DNA from: Allodiplogaster sudhausi
Lineage: Eukaryota > Nematoda > Chromadorea > Rhabditida > Diplogasteridae
NCBI GenBank assembly: GCA_945643635.1
Contig: CALZFC010000018.1
Location: forward strand, 4,342,501-4,406,500
DNA length: 64,000 nt
Reading direction: 5' to 3'
A program made the position numbers and the translations under genes. Positions 1 to 12,900 of the stretch are shown here, one piece after another. The notes under the pieces are model-generated. The model saw nothing but the letters and a program-made list of their open reading frames with translations. It was not told the DNA's origin and made no database searches. The number at the start of each line of letters is the position of its first letter. Position 1 is the first letter of the stretch.

Positions 1-129
1 TTCTGGCTGGTCGCTCTTGCAACACCCTCTCAATCTCCCGATCTCATCTTCTCATCTTTTGCAGCTCAGAGAATGATCAGAGTCCGCGGGAATGCCATGT
101 AGGATAGCTCCTTGATTCTTTCTCTCCCT

Positions 130-132
<3 letters not shown>

Positions 133-172
<40 letters not shown>

Positions 173-181
173 CCTCTCTCT

Positions 182-225
<44 letters not shown>
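133..225. repeat. (CT)n microsatellite
   Basis: Two nearly pure CT runs are interrupted by TTTCTC and CCCTCTC. The plus strand is pyrimidine-only over about 90 bases. No gene is attached. Confidence 0.9.
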
Positions 226-229
<4 letters not shown>

Positions 230-1688
230 TGCTCGGATCTGAAGCCTTTTCAATCAGTGAGACAGCGAGAGTCAAAGTGAGAGATAGTTGAAGAGAGAGA
301 AAGAGGAAGAAAGAGAGAGAGAAGAGAGAGCAGCTATTCCCGTCTTGGAGAACGGAAAAGCACTCGTGGCTATACATCTGCACATGATGAAGAACAACAA
401 TAAGCTAAGAATACCTCAAGCGGAATAACCTTAGGAGGACTTTAGGAGGAATATGTAAATCAGTTGGAAGAGGTGAAAATACAAAACAGTAGAAGACCCT
501 CTAAAATTACCGTAGAATATAATATAATAAAAACACGGCCTTTTTCTTTATTTGCCGACATTCCTTTCTTTTGATTTTTCAGAATTTTCTTGTATGTTCC
601 CTCAAGAAAGTACACGAGCTGCTCTAACAATAAATTTATTTGCTTTTTTTAATAGTGAGGAGTTGAGATTGATTGACTAGGCTGTATGCCACTTTTTTGA
701 CTTTGATCTTGCCTCAGGCTCAATTTCTTCTTCTTCGTCTGCTTTCCAGTTTCGCTCCTCGACATTTGTGGTCTGAGATGGTTTGAGAATGGGATCATCC
801 GATCAAAGCAGGAATCGGTGGCGTTTGTGTTTTTATTTGGAAGCGCGTGCGCTTCCGGAAGTATAAGGAAATCAAGGAGATGATGAGGAAATCAAGCAAA
901 AAAAGAAGTTGAGAGCCTTTCAACGACGTCACACGTAAAGACTGAAACTACATGAAAAAGATGGGAAATTTTTTGGCATTAAATGGCAGAAATGAAAAAA
1001 AATTATATTAATAAAAGAAGAGACAAATCATATCAAATAGAGAGAGGCAGAGTTGGAATGAAGGAATGCGAAGCATACGCTTATCCGTTTCGGTAGATGT
1101 TTGCTCTACGATTGGCCAGTTAGAGTTTGCCAGAAGGCATTTGTATGAGAAATCAAGAGAGCGCGCCCGAGAAGTGGTGAGTCTATCTTGCACGTAGGCA
1201 CTTACTTATGAGCCATTGACGGAGTAGGTGACTCGTTGTATGCATACGAACGTACGCATGTCCATGTGTACATACTATATACATTCATGCACCTTCATCT
1301 TTCTCTCTGATGTGCGAGTCATTCATCAATAATCATCTGCATCCCTAGTTTCTTCAGACAAATGCTATAAAGTCTTAACTTTGTGAGAGATTTGGGACTG
1401 GAAGTAGAATCAATATTTGCCTCCTTCTTTTTTATTATTTCGTATGCGGCATCCGAATTTCCATCAGTCCGATGAAAGGCTAACGGTTAGAATGAGAGAA
1501 TTCGTTAATGTTTGCATCTTTTGTGGACGGAAAAAATCGAGACAAAAAAACTAATTGGTATCTCTCATATGATCAGTATTTAAATGTCTAAATCCGCAAG
1601 AAGTTTTTTTTTCTTGTTTCCTTCTTACTCTTGGGCGTCATGTTATGTCTCATTCTCAGCAAGAAGGAATACGTGTAAGAATATCTTG

Positions 1689-2092
1689 AGAGAGAAAGAG
1701 AGAGTTTGAGAGAGAAAGGTAGAAAGAGAGAGAGAGAGAGAGTGGGAGAGAGAGAGAAAGAGAGAGTTAGTGAGAGAGAAAGAGGGCGAGAGAAAACAAA
1801 GAAAAAAAGGAGTACACCGGTGGAGTCTGTTTCCTTCTCGTCCATCTTAACTGTGCTTTTGTGACCGTTCGCGTGTGATGATTCCGTGCTGGTGAGAAGG
1901 GTTTGGTGGCAAGTGAGCGGTAGGCAAATATCAGGCATTCCATTTCGGGAAGGGAGAGAGAGAGAGAGAGGGAGGGAGAGAGGAAGAGAGAGAAAGAGAG
2001 AGAGAGGGAGGGAGAGAGGAAGAGAGAGAAAGAGAGAGAGGGGGAGGGAGAGAGGAAGAGCGAGAAAGAGAGAGAGAGGGAGGGAGAAGACG
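1689..2092. repeat. (GA)n tract with 36-bp higher-order unit
   Basis: Purine-rich tract in two blocks, 1689-1800 and 1955-2092. The second block is a tandem repeat of about 36 bp made of GGGAGGGAGAGAGG plus AAGAGAGAGAAAG, in three slightly varied copies. Reading frames through it encode Arg/Glu or Ser/Leu and are artefacts. Confidence 0.85.
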
Positions 2093-2208
2093 AGAGAGAT
2101 GAGCACAACATAAGACGCAAAAGGAAAACAGAAGCTAGATTTGCTTCCGACTAAACTCAAGTAAGAGGCCCGCTACCGATGCCCATGCTTCCTGATTATT
2201 TCTTTCTG

Positions 2209-2530
2209 TCTCTCTCTCATTCTATTTCGTTCCCTCTTTTCCCTCCTGCTCTCTCTCTCTCTCTCTCTCCTTCTTCCCTCTCTTTCTCTGGCTCTCCCTC
2301 ATGCCCTCCTCTTACAAACTTTGCCCGTCTTCCTTCTCTTCTTGCTCTTTTTCAAGTGAGATACCTCTCATATTTCTCTCACTCATTAACTTGCTCACTT
2401 TTGTCTTCACTTCTTCTTTATCTGACTCTTTTGTCCTTTCTCTCTTGCTCTTTCTCCCTTTCCTTTCTCTCTCACTCTCTCTCTCCTTCTCTCTCTTTCT
2501 CTCTCACTCTTTCTCTCTCCCTTCTCCTCT
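2209..2530. repeat. (CT)n-rich tract
   Basis: Pyrimidine-rich plus strand with imperfect CTCTCT and TTCCCTC runs. It gives open Ser/Leu-rich frames but no conserved protein. Confidence 0.8.
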
Positions 2531-3426
2531 CAAACCTGGCATATAGAATAGGTTTTATTCGGTCCCGGGTGCAATGAAGACAAAGTTTGTGCATGCACCT
2601 GGTCTCAGTTCGTTTCGCGACAAAAAAAAAGAGAGAGTTACACTTTAGCACGAAGGAGAAGGAGAGGGGAGGTGAGAGCTCTCTCTCGAGTGACTGTCCT
2701 CCACTTGCCTTTAGGTACATAATCTTGATGAAGCAACATAATGATGACACAAGTAAACATAATGACGTCATCATTATTATAAAACAAAACGGAGGTCTTT
2801 AATTTTAATAGACAGGTAAGCAGTAAGATCTTTCTCCTTATTCAACATACGTAACTTCATAGAATATTGCTCGCAATCCTTGTAGAGAAAAATAATGTTA
2901 AGTAATAATGTAAACATAATGTTAAGTAATAATTTAAGTGCTCCATCCGTCGGTGCAACAAAAATTCTCGTCAATAAAAGTTATTCAAAATTTATAAAAC
3001 TTAAAGGGACTCGGCCAGCGGTCGGCCTTCAGCACCGTCACCTGAGCTTCCATTACAGGCTCATCACAGCGAGCTCTCTCTACAGCTTCATCTCAACTTG
3101 GCTCTAATTGTAAGTAAGCGAGAAATCTCTAGACACCGGCTTGTTTTCGGCAATCAGCTTCCTCCGCTAGAGAAATTTCCTAGGTACTTTTCAGACGGCT
3201 CAGAGAGTACATTCTGAGGCATGCTCCAACATCTTTCGACGTCTCTAGCTGAGCACCGATGAACGAGGACCGGTGCGGAACCGAAAAAAGACCTATCACG
3301 CTTTTTGTCTCAAAAAAGTTTTAATACGGCATTTGAATGGTTCTTCTTGAATCTTTGCTTATATTTTTCTGCTGAGCGCCATAAATTTCCGTTCATTGTG
3401 GAGGCCTAAGAATGATCGCACGATCG

Positions 3427-3500
3427 TTGGAGGCGTCGCTCAGTGGAAGAGCAACGGATTCATGAGTAGGGAGGAAGGGGTTTGAAGCCGCTTCCCTCTC
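3427..3500 (+). other. tRNA-derived relic (SINE or pseudogene)
   Basis: An A-box-like tcgctcagtgg near 3436 is followed about 44 bases later by a B-box-like ggtttgaagcc near 3480, the spacing of a tRNA promoter. The flanking sequence does not form an acceptor stem and the T arm is poorly paired. This is therefore a degenerate tRNA copy or the head of a tRNA-derived SINE, not a functional tRNA gene. Confidence 0.4.
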
Positions 3501-3941
3501 CGTTCGGGTTTGACCCAAGCGAAGATGCTGAAGATGCCGAAGATCCTCAGCAGATACATAGTACGCTGCTTGCTCACACCCAAAGTTTCTAGGACCCAAG
3601 AGATTTTAACTCTTTTGACTCTGTCTTTAATTTACTAAATGTCTTTAATACACTAACAATAAGGGTAAATACGAAAAACATTACTGCCGAGTTTTACTGC
3701 TATTTTAACGTTCTGAAATAAAGTTCGAATATAAGAGATCTCTGTATCTTTCTCTCATGAATGTTTACGCTTTCAGTTTCTGGAGCCACTGAAAATAGAA
3801 ATATCCTTGGCCTTGACGGATCGCAAAGAATGAACAAAAATATAACAAAAGCAGTCGCAATACCGGCCCCGTACGTGGCCTACATATCTCTTTCTTATTC
3901 TCCCTTCTCGCTTAGCTCTCTCATTCTCTCGTACACGCTCC

Positions 3942-3978
<37 letters not shown>

Positions 3979-4095
3979 CTCTGTCTACCGCTGCTCACCT
4001 CTCTGCTCATACCTCTATTTCTCAGTGACCTGATTTCTGGTTAAATGATTTTCTCGTTGTTGACAAATCATTCCCATTTCACTTCATCTACAGGG

Positions 4096-4568
4096 ATGAT
4101 GATAGGTCTGGCGGTTTTGCTCTTCGCCGTGTCAGTGTTTCTATTTCTTTTGTGTGCACTCCCTCCCTCTCTTTCCTCTCTCGCGCTCTCTCTCTCTCCA
4201 TTCCTTCTATCTCTCACCCTCTCTGTTTCATTTCTCTCTATCTCTCGCTCCCTTTCTCTCTCTCACATTCTCTCTCTATCATTTCTCTCTTTCTCTTTCT
4301 CTCTCTTTCACTGTCTTTCTCTCCCTCTCATCCTTCCCAATTGAAGTTCATGGCAAGTTTCGGCCACCTCGCCTTACGAGGAGCACGGCATCATCCGGAT
4401 GTTCTCAAAGAAGCACCGCATGCCGAGCTGCATGTCACGTATACTGATGGAGTCGAGGTTAGGGCATGGAAAATAGAGCAAGAGAGAGAGAGAGAGAGAA
4501 GAAAGAACGAGGATAGCGAGAAAGAGCGAGGTGAGAGAGAAAAAATGAGTCAGAGCGAAGATGAGAGG

Positions 4569-4610
<42 letters not shown>

Positions 4611-4674
4611 AGAGAGGATAGCGAGAAAGAACGAGGTGAGAGAGAAAAAAATGAGTCAGAGCGAAGATGAGAGG

Positions 4675-4711
<37 letters not shown>

Positions 4712-5004
4712 GGAGAGAGAGAGAGAGCGAATGAGAGAGCGTGAGATAAGATGCCATGATTCTGAAGGCCAATACCGGCAACGTGCTCACTCCGACTGCC
4801 GTGCAGAAGCAGCCCAAGCTGAAGTGGGATGCCGACCCCGATCAGCTCTACACTATTCTTCTTACTGGTTCGATTTCTCACTCTCTGTCTTTTTCTCTCT
4901 CTCTCTCTCTCGCTTTCTCTTTCTTTTTTTTTCTCTCTCTATCATTCTCTATCTCTTTCTCTTTCTCCCATTCTCTCTCTCTCGCCTTCTCTCTCTCTAT
5001 ATCG

Positions 5005-5084
<80 letters not shown>

Positions 5085-5895
5085 CTCTCTTTCCAGACCC
5101 GGATGCGCCCTCTCGTGCTGAGCCCCGTAATCGCGAGTTCCTCCACTGGCTCGTTGTGAATGTCCCAGGTGCTGACATCTCTGCCGGTGACGTCATCGCG
5201 GGCTACATTGGCTCTGGCCCGCCCAAGGGAACCGGTTAGGACAAGAATCTCTTGTTTTGATCTCTTTATTGGTTGGCACCTGCTATTTATTTATTTATTT
5301 TTCATTGTAAATGCAATAAGGTATTTCAATCTGACCGAATTAATTTAGGAACATATCTTCGTTCGCTAGCAAAGTTGTAAAAAAATTGATAGGGGTAAGG
5401 GGGCAGGATCGATGAACTACAAAGTTCCTTGGATGTTTTTACAAAGTGCTGCGACACGTAACTAGAAGCTGATATAAGAAGAGTATGATTGTAGGTCTCC
5501 ATCGCTACCTCTTCACCGTATGGCAGCAGAGACGTCGTCTGGCCAAGGAAGAAGTCGGCTTCCCCGAGCAGATCCCGGCCACGTCCGCGAAGGGCCGCCC
5601 CGGCTTCTCGACTGCTTCCTTCCTGAAGAAAGCCGAGCTGCATCAGCCGGCCATCGCTGGCGACTTCTACCAGGTCGTTCCTTTTAGTCGCCCATTTTCA
5701 ACGATATTTGTTTTATACTATTGTTGATTTTATATATGCGTTTGAAAATAATTAATATGCTGTTTCAGCTTACTTTTCTTATATTTCTGTAAAAAAAACT
5801 TATGATTAAAAAATAAAAATAAATAAAATGTTGAGGCCGAATACGATGACTATGTTCCGGTGCTTCAAGAGAAGCTCAGCGGCAAGCGTCCATAA
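4096..5895 (+). CDS. Secreted PEBP-family protein
   Basis: Phosphatidylethanolamine-binding protein family (RKIP/Ov-16 type), which binds phospholipid headgroups or kinases. Exons: 4096-4130, 4347-4457, 4768-4867, 5097-5234, 5495-5673, 5836-5895, about 207 aa. Visible family motifs are the HGII-PDV start of the domain, LKWDADP-LYTILLTDPDAPSR across the exon 3/4 junction, HWLVVNVPG, and GPPKGTGLHRYLF across exons 4/5. Exon 1 encodes a hydrophobic leader ([12 protein letters not shown]), so this looks like a secreted form, as in filarial Ov-16. The ATG lies 2 bases after ctacag, a likely SL trans-splice acceptor. Splice phases match throughout, but exon 2 lacks one base near 4395, between HGII and PDV. 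Introns are largely CT/GA repeat, and a CT run serves as the polypyrimidine tract before 5097. An AATAAA lies near 6082. The family call is secure; exon 1 is inferred. Confidence 0.92.
4160..5096. repeat. CT/GA tracts filling PEBP introns
   Basis: Introns of the PEBP gene hold CT-rich runs at 4160-4330 and 4870-5090 and GA-rich runs at 4478-4735. The 4478-4735 block contains a partly duplicated unit (GATAGCGAGAAAGAGCGAG, then near 4618 a one-base variant). The run at 4870-5090 leads straight into ttccag and acts as the acceptor pyrimidine tract. Confidence 0.85.
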
Positions 5896-6614
5896 TTGAT
5901 TCGGACAGTGTTTATATAAATATTTTGATCACTTGTCACACAAGTATTCTGAATTATCCAATTTTTGGATAAATATGTTGTAAGAGTAAGATGTTACCAG
6001 ATTAATACTTTTTGAATATACAAATGTACGTAAGTGATATTTGCATACTACAACGAACGAAGTACTGACTCATTTGCTACAATAAAATTTTCCATCATTC
6101 TGTAAATGCCAAATCACTCGCGCTCGGTCGCAAATCAAACTCTGTTTATCTTGAATATCTCTCTTCTTCGAGAAGTAAAGAAGAATCATTTACAACAATG
6201 ATGACAAAGATTGTAAGATCGTTCGGGAATGAATGAAAATAATTGCAATTGGACGAAACCATATGCTCGCTTCTGATGGTAAACAATAAAACGGATTGTG
6301 AACTATGGAATAAACGACAAATATTCTACTCATTGATTCCATCAAAAATATAGAAATATAAATCTGTTATTTTCGGGTTTTGAAGCGCGTGACGTGCATA
6401 GTGTTGTGAATGTTTAATCTTCAACAAAGGAAAAACAATAAATATACATGTATCGAAGCAAGTCAAACCAAATTTGCTAGCCTTTTTTCTAGTTGTAACA
6501 CATGAAAGAACTGAAGATGGAAAAACGGAATAAACGGTGTAGCAGAATGTGTTTCGCTGTTTTATAGTGCGGCTGCGAGTGCCGCCGATTTATAGTGTCT
6601 CTACAGTATCCTCC
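5896..6614. other. Intergenic, convergent 3' ends
   Basis: AT-rich sequence between the PEBP stop and the minus-strand stop of the Cys-rich gene. An AATAAA near 6082 can serve the PEBP transcript. No coding or RNA feature is seen. Confidence 0.6.
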
Positions 6615-6884
6615 TCATCGCTTGCAGCATTGGTCGTTGCATGGCGAGTAGCCTGAGGGGCATGAGCAGACGGGCACGGATGAGACACAAGGGACGGCCA
6701 TCGGCTGGCAGGCAGACGCGCACGCTGTAGAGCACGTCGGAGAACACACGTGCACAGGCTGAAACAGAGAGAAAGAGAGAGAGAAGGATAAAGAGAGAGA
6801 GAAAGAGAGTGAGAGAGAGAGGAGGAAAGTGAGAGATAAGGTGAGAGAAGAATAAAATATCGAAAGAGGTAGGGAGTAAGAGAA

Positions 6885-6923
<39 letters not shown>

Positions 6924-9900
6924 AGATGAAAATGCTCAAACCTCACATGTCTACTAAAGGTTTAGTATGTTTATCTGCATGTACACATGTTGCAACATGA
7001 ATTTTCAAAATTGAGTCTGTTTACCTTTATATTTGTAATGTCGTTCGATTAAAAGCTTGATAAAGTGACTGTCAAGGCTGGTGTTCACGCATAGCGTAGC
7101 AGAGGAAAGCGAGGATAAGCGTGTGACGCGTCGCGTGTTGCTTCGCGGTCGCGACCGCGTTTCTTTGCAAAGGAAGTGGCAGTGGGAGCAGAGGCGGAGG
7201 TGCGAGCAGACCGGGAAGCGGTGGTGTGTGCTGGTGGCGATAGTCGGAGGAGGTGAGTGAGGGAGAGGGCGGCGAGGGCGGCGCGCGGGACGTCGAATTC
7301 GGCTGGCAAGGAGAGCGAGACGAGAAGCGAAGGCCATAAGGGCTCGCGCCACCGAATGAGCCGTACGAGCTGGCGCCGTAGCCCGAAGCCGAACCCGCGC
7401 CAAAATAGGATGGTGCTGGGCCGGTGTCGGGCGCGCACGGTGCAGTGTGGAGTGCATGAGGTGGTGCTGTTGGCTGGCATAATAAGGAGCAGCAATCTGA
7501 TGGTGAGGAGGACAGCAGTGCGAGCAGCAGGCTTGAAAGAGGGTTCGGGCTAATTTGAGCGGTTAGAAAGGGGCCTTGGGGGCTATTGAAGATGGGCATT
7601 CCGCCTCCGCCACCGTAGCCATCCCCACCGTATCCTGGCGACAGCCAAATGTTATTAGAGGAACATCCCGTCTGCAACTTGCAATGGTAGTGGACTTTGG
7701 CAATTGTCAATCAGTTAGGGGAAAAATGGTAGATCGTTTTGCCGCCTCGTCGATCAATGTTACTAATGCTTGTTTCAGTCCTTCTTATTGTTAGTTGCTA
7801 CTAGCCAACAAAGGCACAGCGAAGGAGAATGAAGTAGATCAATAATTGCGCTAGCAGGGAACGCAAATGATTAGATCGATATGAGCATTCTTTAGGAGAA
7901 CAACATCTCGTCTTCCAATTTTACACAAAGAAGTCATAGGAAGCCGCGTCTTATGAACAAAAGATGTGGAGCGGGGAGAGAAATCAATCAATAAATTTGT
8001 TCAATAAATAAAAACTGGAAAAAAATCAATCAATAAACAAAACGGACCGCTCTGCACGTCTGCATGCAACCATCGTTGCATGACGTGTAGCAGTTGTTGT
8101 TGGAAGACTGCTGCGGCTGCTGCTGTTGTGGCTGCTGGACGACAATGATGGGCGCGGCGGACTGCTGGCAAGAGCCGGAGGAGCAGGCGCGCAAGCACGC
8201 CGGCTGGCACTGCGACACGCACGCGTCGTTGCACTGCGGCGTCGTGCAGACGGCCGAGCACGAACGCGCACACTGCGGGTGGCACAGCGCCGGCGACGAC
8301 GGCGCCTGTGCAATGTGGAGGAGTTTAATCAATAAGCCAGAAATCGATCTTTAATCTGTGTTAACTAGCGGAGCTATGGGGGGACCTGGTTTCAGTATCT
8401 TTGCCCATTATCACCCTTGGAGTCTCCGCTATGTCCTAGCATTTCGAACTTTGCATTGGGGGTCGAATTAAAACGCGCAAAAGGGTTTGCCCGCGCGCGA
8501 CTCCGAACCTGGGTCGTTAAGAAAATCTGCGTGCGATGAAAATGCACCAAAAAGCCACAAAATAATTCATTTCTCAAAAATGCGTGAACGAATACCGACG
8601 AACAACATGTCATTCGATAGCTAATTTTAGGCTCTATTCGAATAAAAATATGCGCCCAAAAGTGTCAGTGATAGCTAAGGTCGAAAAACTGGCCTAAACA
8701 TTCTCGGACCAAAAGTAGATCAAAAACGTCGTTGTATGAAAACGTTTTGTATGAGAAATTTGTTCGCCTTCGCAAAAGCTACAGAATGATATATAACACG
8801 TTGCCATAACTCCAACATCCGAGAAAAAACAGCCACGGAAAAGGCCTCCCAAAAATTCGATATTTCACGGCCCCCTCAGGGTACTTTCCCGGAATCCCAG
8901 CCAAACAGGAGTAGGCTCATTTCAAATCTCTCCAAAAACTAAACAATATTCTGAATGTCCCGTCCCGCTCCAATCCCAAATCTCCGAGTATTGATTTTTC
9001 AAAGGTTTGTTCCTAACAAAATCTGTCCGCCTGTTTTTGCCCCAGATCGATATGACGCAATGTATTTAGCCCCACAATCTATATATCAGTGCATGCGGCT
9101 TGAAAAACTACATCATATATGTCGAAAAAAGAAAATGCGCCCTTTGAAAATTTGAGTTAGTGAGAAAAAACAGAGCAAAAAAGGGCCAAAAAACGGGGTA
9201 AAAATTTGGCCACGCCCACTTCAAAAATCATTCGACGGAATTCAACCAATTTGTGTCCTATTAATCTTGAAGACATTCCCTATCAGTGACTATTTTTTCC
9301 AGATTCCCATCTTCTCCCAAACGAAAGATATAAACGCTCAAACTCGCCAACCCAGCGCAAGCTCGCGCCAAAAAAGTGCAACTTTGGCCGCCGGCGCCGA
9401 CCCCAAAACCAAAACCCAAAAATCCCAAACCAATACCATATCGTAGCCCCAATATTCATTTTCGATCCTAAAAAAAACGCACTCGAAAATCTCACTCCCA
9501 CCGCCCACGACGCCACTCCGCGCAAACCCAGTCAATAATCGACAAGCGTTTCTAAGTATACTCTCTAACTAGCGGAGCTATGGGGGGACCTGGTTTCAGT
9601 ATCTTTGCCCATTATCTCCCTTGGAGTGCGCGCTATGTCCTAGCATTAAGAACTTTGCATTGGGGGTCGAATTAAAACGCGCAAAAGGGTTTGCCCGCGC
9701 GCGACTCCGAACCTGGGTCGTTAAGAAAATCTGCGTGCGATGAAAATGCAGCAAAAAGCCACAAAATAATTCATTTCTCGAATATGCCTGAACCAATACC
9801 GACTATCTACCTATCATTCGATAGCTAATTTTAGGCTCTATCTGAATAAAAATATGCCCCAAAAAGTGTCAGTGATAGCTATGGTCGAAAAAGTGGCCTA

Positions 9901-12900
9901 AACATTCTCGGACCAAAAGTAGATCAAAAATGCCAAAATATGAAAACGTTTTGTATGAGAAAGTTATTCGCCTTCTCGAGAGCTACTGAATGATATATAA
10001 CATGTTGCCATAACACCAACTCCTGAGAAAAAACAGCCGCGGAAATACCCTCCCAAAATTTCGACATTTCACGGCCCCCTTAGGGTACTTTCCCGGAATC
10101 CCAGCCAAACGGGAGTAGGCTCATTTCAAAGCTCTCCAAAACCTAAATAATATTCTGAATGTCCCGTCCCGCTCCGATCCTAAATCTTCGAGTATTGATT
10201 TTTCAAATGTTCGTTCCTAACAAAATGGGTCCGACTGTTTTTGCCCCCGATCGATATGACCCAATGTCTTTTTTTCCACATTGTATATATCAAAACATGC
10301 GCCTTGAAAAACTACATCATATATGTCGAAAGCAGAAAATGCGCCTTTTGAAAATTTGAGTTAGTGAGCAAATACAGAGTAAAAAAGGGCCAAAAAAGGG
10401 TGTCAAATTTTGGTCACGCCCCCTGGCCACGCCTGAGGCACTATGACCAAACCAACAAGGAATCTTAATAATTAAGACATGGGCTATCGACACATATTTT
10501 TTTCATTTCCCAATTCCTCTCCGTTCAAAAGATACAAACGCTCAAAGTGGCCAACCCAGCGCAAGCGCGCGCCGAAAAGTTGCAACTTTGACCGCTGGCG
10601 CCACCCCCAAACCCAAATCCCAAAAATCCCAAACCAATACCAAAACGTAGCCCCAATATTCATTTACCATCCTAAAAAAACCGCACTCGAAAATCTCAAC
10701 TCCCCCGCCCACAACCCTGCTCCGCGCAAACCCGGCCAATAAACCACAAGCGTTTCTAAGTATACACTCTAAAACTAGCGGAGCTATGGGGGGACCAGGT
10801 TTCAGTATCTTTGCCCATTATCTCCCTTGGAGTCTTCGCTATGTCCTAGCATTGGTTTTGTTTAATTAGGGTTCACACAAAAGAGCGCAAAACGGTTTGC
10901 CCGCGAGCGACTCCGAACCTGGGTCGGTATAGGATATCTGCGTGCGATGAAAATGTACCAAAAAGCCACAAAATAATTCATATCTCGAATATGCATGTAT
11001 CAAATCCCATGATCTACCTATCATTCGATAGCTAATTTTAGGCTCTATCTGAATAAAAATATGCCCCAAAAAGTGTCAGTGATAGCTATGGTCGAAAAAG
11101 TGGCCTAAACATTCTCGGACCAAAAGTAGATCAAAAATGCCAAAATATGAAAACGTTTTGTATGAGAAAGTTATTCGCCTTCTCGAGAGCTACTGAATGA
11201 TATATAACATGTTGCCATAACACCAACTCCTGAGAAAAAACAGCCGCGGAAATAGCCTCCCAAAATTTCGACATTTCACGGCCCCCTTAGGGTACTTTCC
11301 CGGAATCCCAGCCAAACGGGAGTAGGCTCATTTCAAAGCTCTCCAAAACCTAAATAATATTCTGAATGTCCCGTCCCGCTGCGATCCTAAATCTTCGAGT
11401 ATTGATTTTTCAAATGTTCGTTCCTAACAAAATGGGTCCGACTGTTTTTGCCCCCGATCGATATGACCCAATGTCTTTTTTTCCACATTGTATATATCAA
11501 AACATGCGCCTTGAAAAACTACATCATATATGTCGAAAGCAGAAAATGCGCCTTTTGAAAATTTGAGTTAGTGAGCAAATACAGAGTAAAAAAGGGCCAA
11601 AAAAGGGTGTCAAATTTTGGTCACGCCCCCTGGCCACGCCTGAGGCACTATGACCAAACCAACAAGGAATCTTAATAATTAAGACATGGGCTATCGACAC
11701 ATATTTTTTTCATTTCCCAATTCCTCTCCGTTCAAAAGATACAAACGCTCAAAGTGGCCAACCCAGCGCAAGCGCGCGCCGAAAAGTTGCAACTTTGACC
11801 GCTGGCGCCACCCCCAAACCCAAATCCCAAAAATCCCAAACCAATACCAAAACGTAGCCCCAATATTCATTTACCATCCTAAAAAAACCGCACTCGAAAA
11901 TCTCAACTCCCCCGCCCACAACCCTGCTCCGCGCAAACCCGGCCAATAAACCACAAGCGTTTCTAAGTATACACTCTAAAACTAGCGGAGCTATGGGGGG
12001 ACCTGGTTTCAGTATCTTTGCCCATTCTCTCCCTTGGAGTGTGGGCTATGTCCTAGCATTGGTTTTGTTTATTTAGGGTTCACACAAAAGTGCGCAAAAG
12101 AGTTTGCCCGCGCGCGACTCCGAACCTGGGTCGTTAACAAAATCTGCGTGCGATGAAAATGTACCAAAAAGCCACAAAATAATTTATATCTCGAAAGTGC
12201 CTGAACGAATACTGACAAACAACCTATCATTCGATAGCTAATTTTAGGCTCTATTCGAATAAAAATATGCCCCAAAAAGTGTCAGTGATAGCTAAGGTCG
12301 AAAAAGTGGCCTAAACATTCTCGGACCAAAAGTAGATCAAAAACGTCGTTATATGAAACTGTTTTGTATGAGACATTTGTTCACCTTCGCAAAAGCTACA
12401 GAATGATATATAACACGTTGCCATAACTCCAACATCCGAGAAAAAACAGCCGCGGAAATGGACTCCCAAAAATTCCATAATTCACGGCCCCCTCAGGGTA
12501 CTTTCCCGGAATCCCAGCCTAACGGTAGTAGGCTCATTCCAAAGCTCTCCTAAAACTGATCAATATTCTGAATGTCCCGTCCCGCTCCAATCCCGATTCT
12601 CCGAGTATTAATTTTTCAAATGTTCGCCCCTAACAAAATGGGTCCATATGTTTTTGCCTCGTATCTATCGATCTTGGTGGGCTATGGAGCAGACCAATAG
12701 ATCAGAAGATGCGCCTTGAAAAACTACATCATATATGTTCGCAATTCGAAAAACGTACCTACAGAATTTTCGATAGTGAGAAAAAACAGAGCAAAAAAGG
12801 GCCAAAAAAGGGGGTCAAAATTTGGCCACGCCCCCTGGCCGCCCCTGAGGCACTATCACCAAACCAACCAGGAATCTTAATAATTAAGACATGGACTATC

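Larger units (their letters stand above)
1..4080. other. Repeat-rich region without a supported gene
   Basis: No exon chain with conserved protein features was found on either strand. The stretch holds long CT or GA tracts, described separately, separated by AT-rich unique sequence. A short open stretch after a cag acceptor at about 60-110 could be the last exon of a plus-strand gene starting before the window, since it ends in a stop near 112. It is too short to support. A tRNA-like relic lies near 3430. Confidence 0.6.

Noticed and set aside
66..5200. Long Ser/Leu-rich or Arg/Glu-rich open frames here and throughout the window
   Set aside because: They read through CT/GA microsatellites, are open in several frames on both strands at once, and contain no conserved motif.
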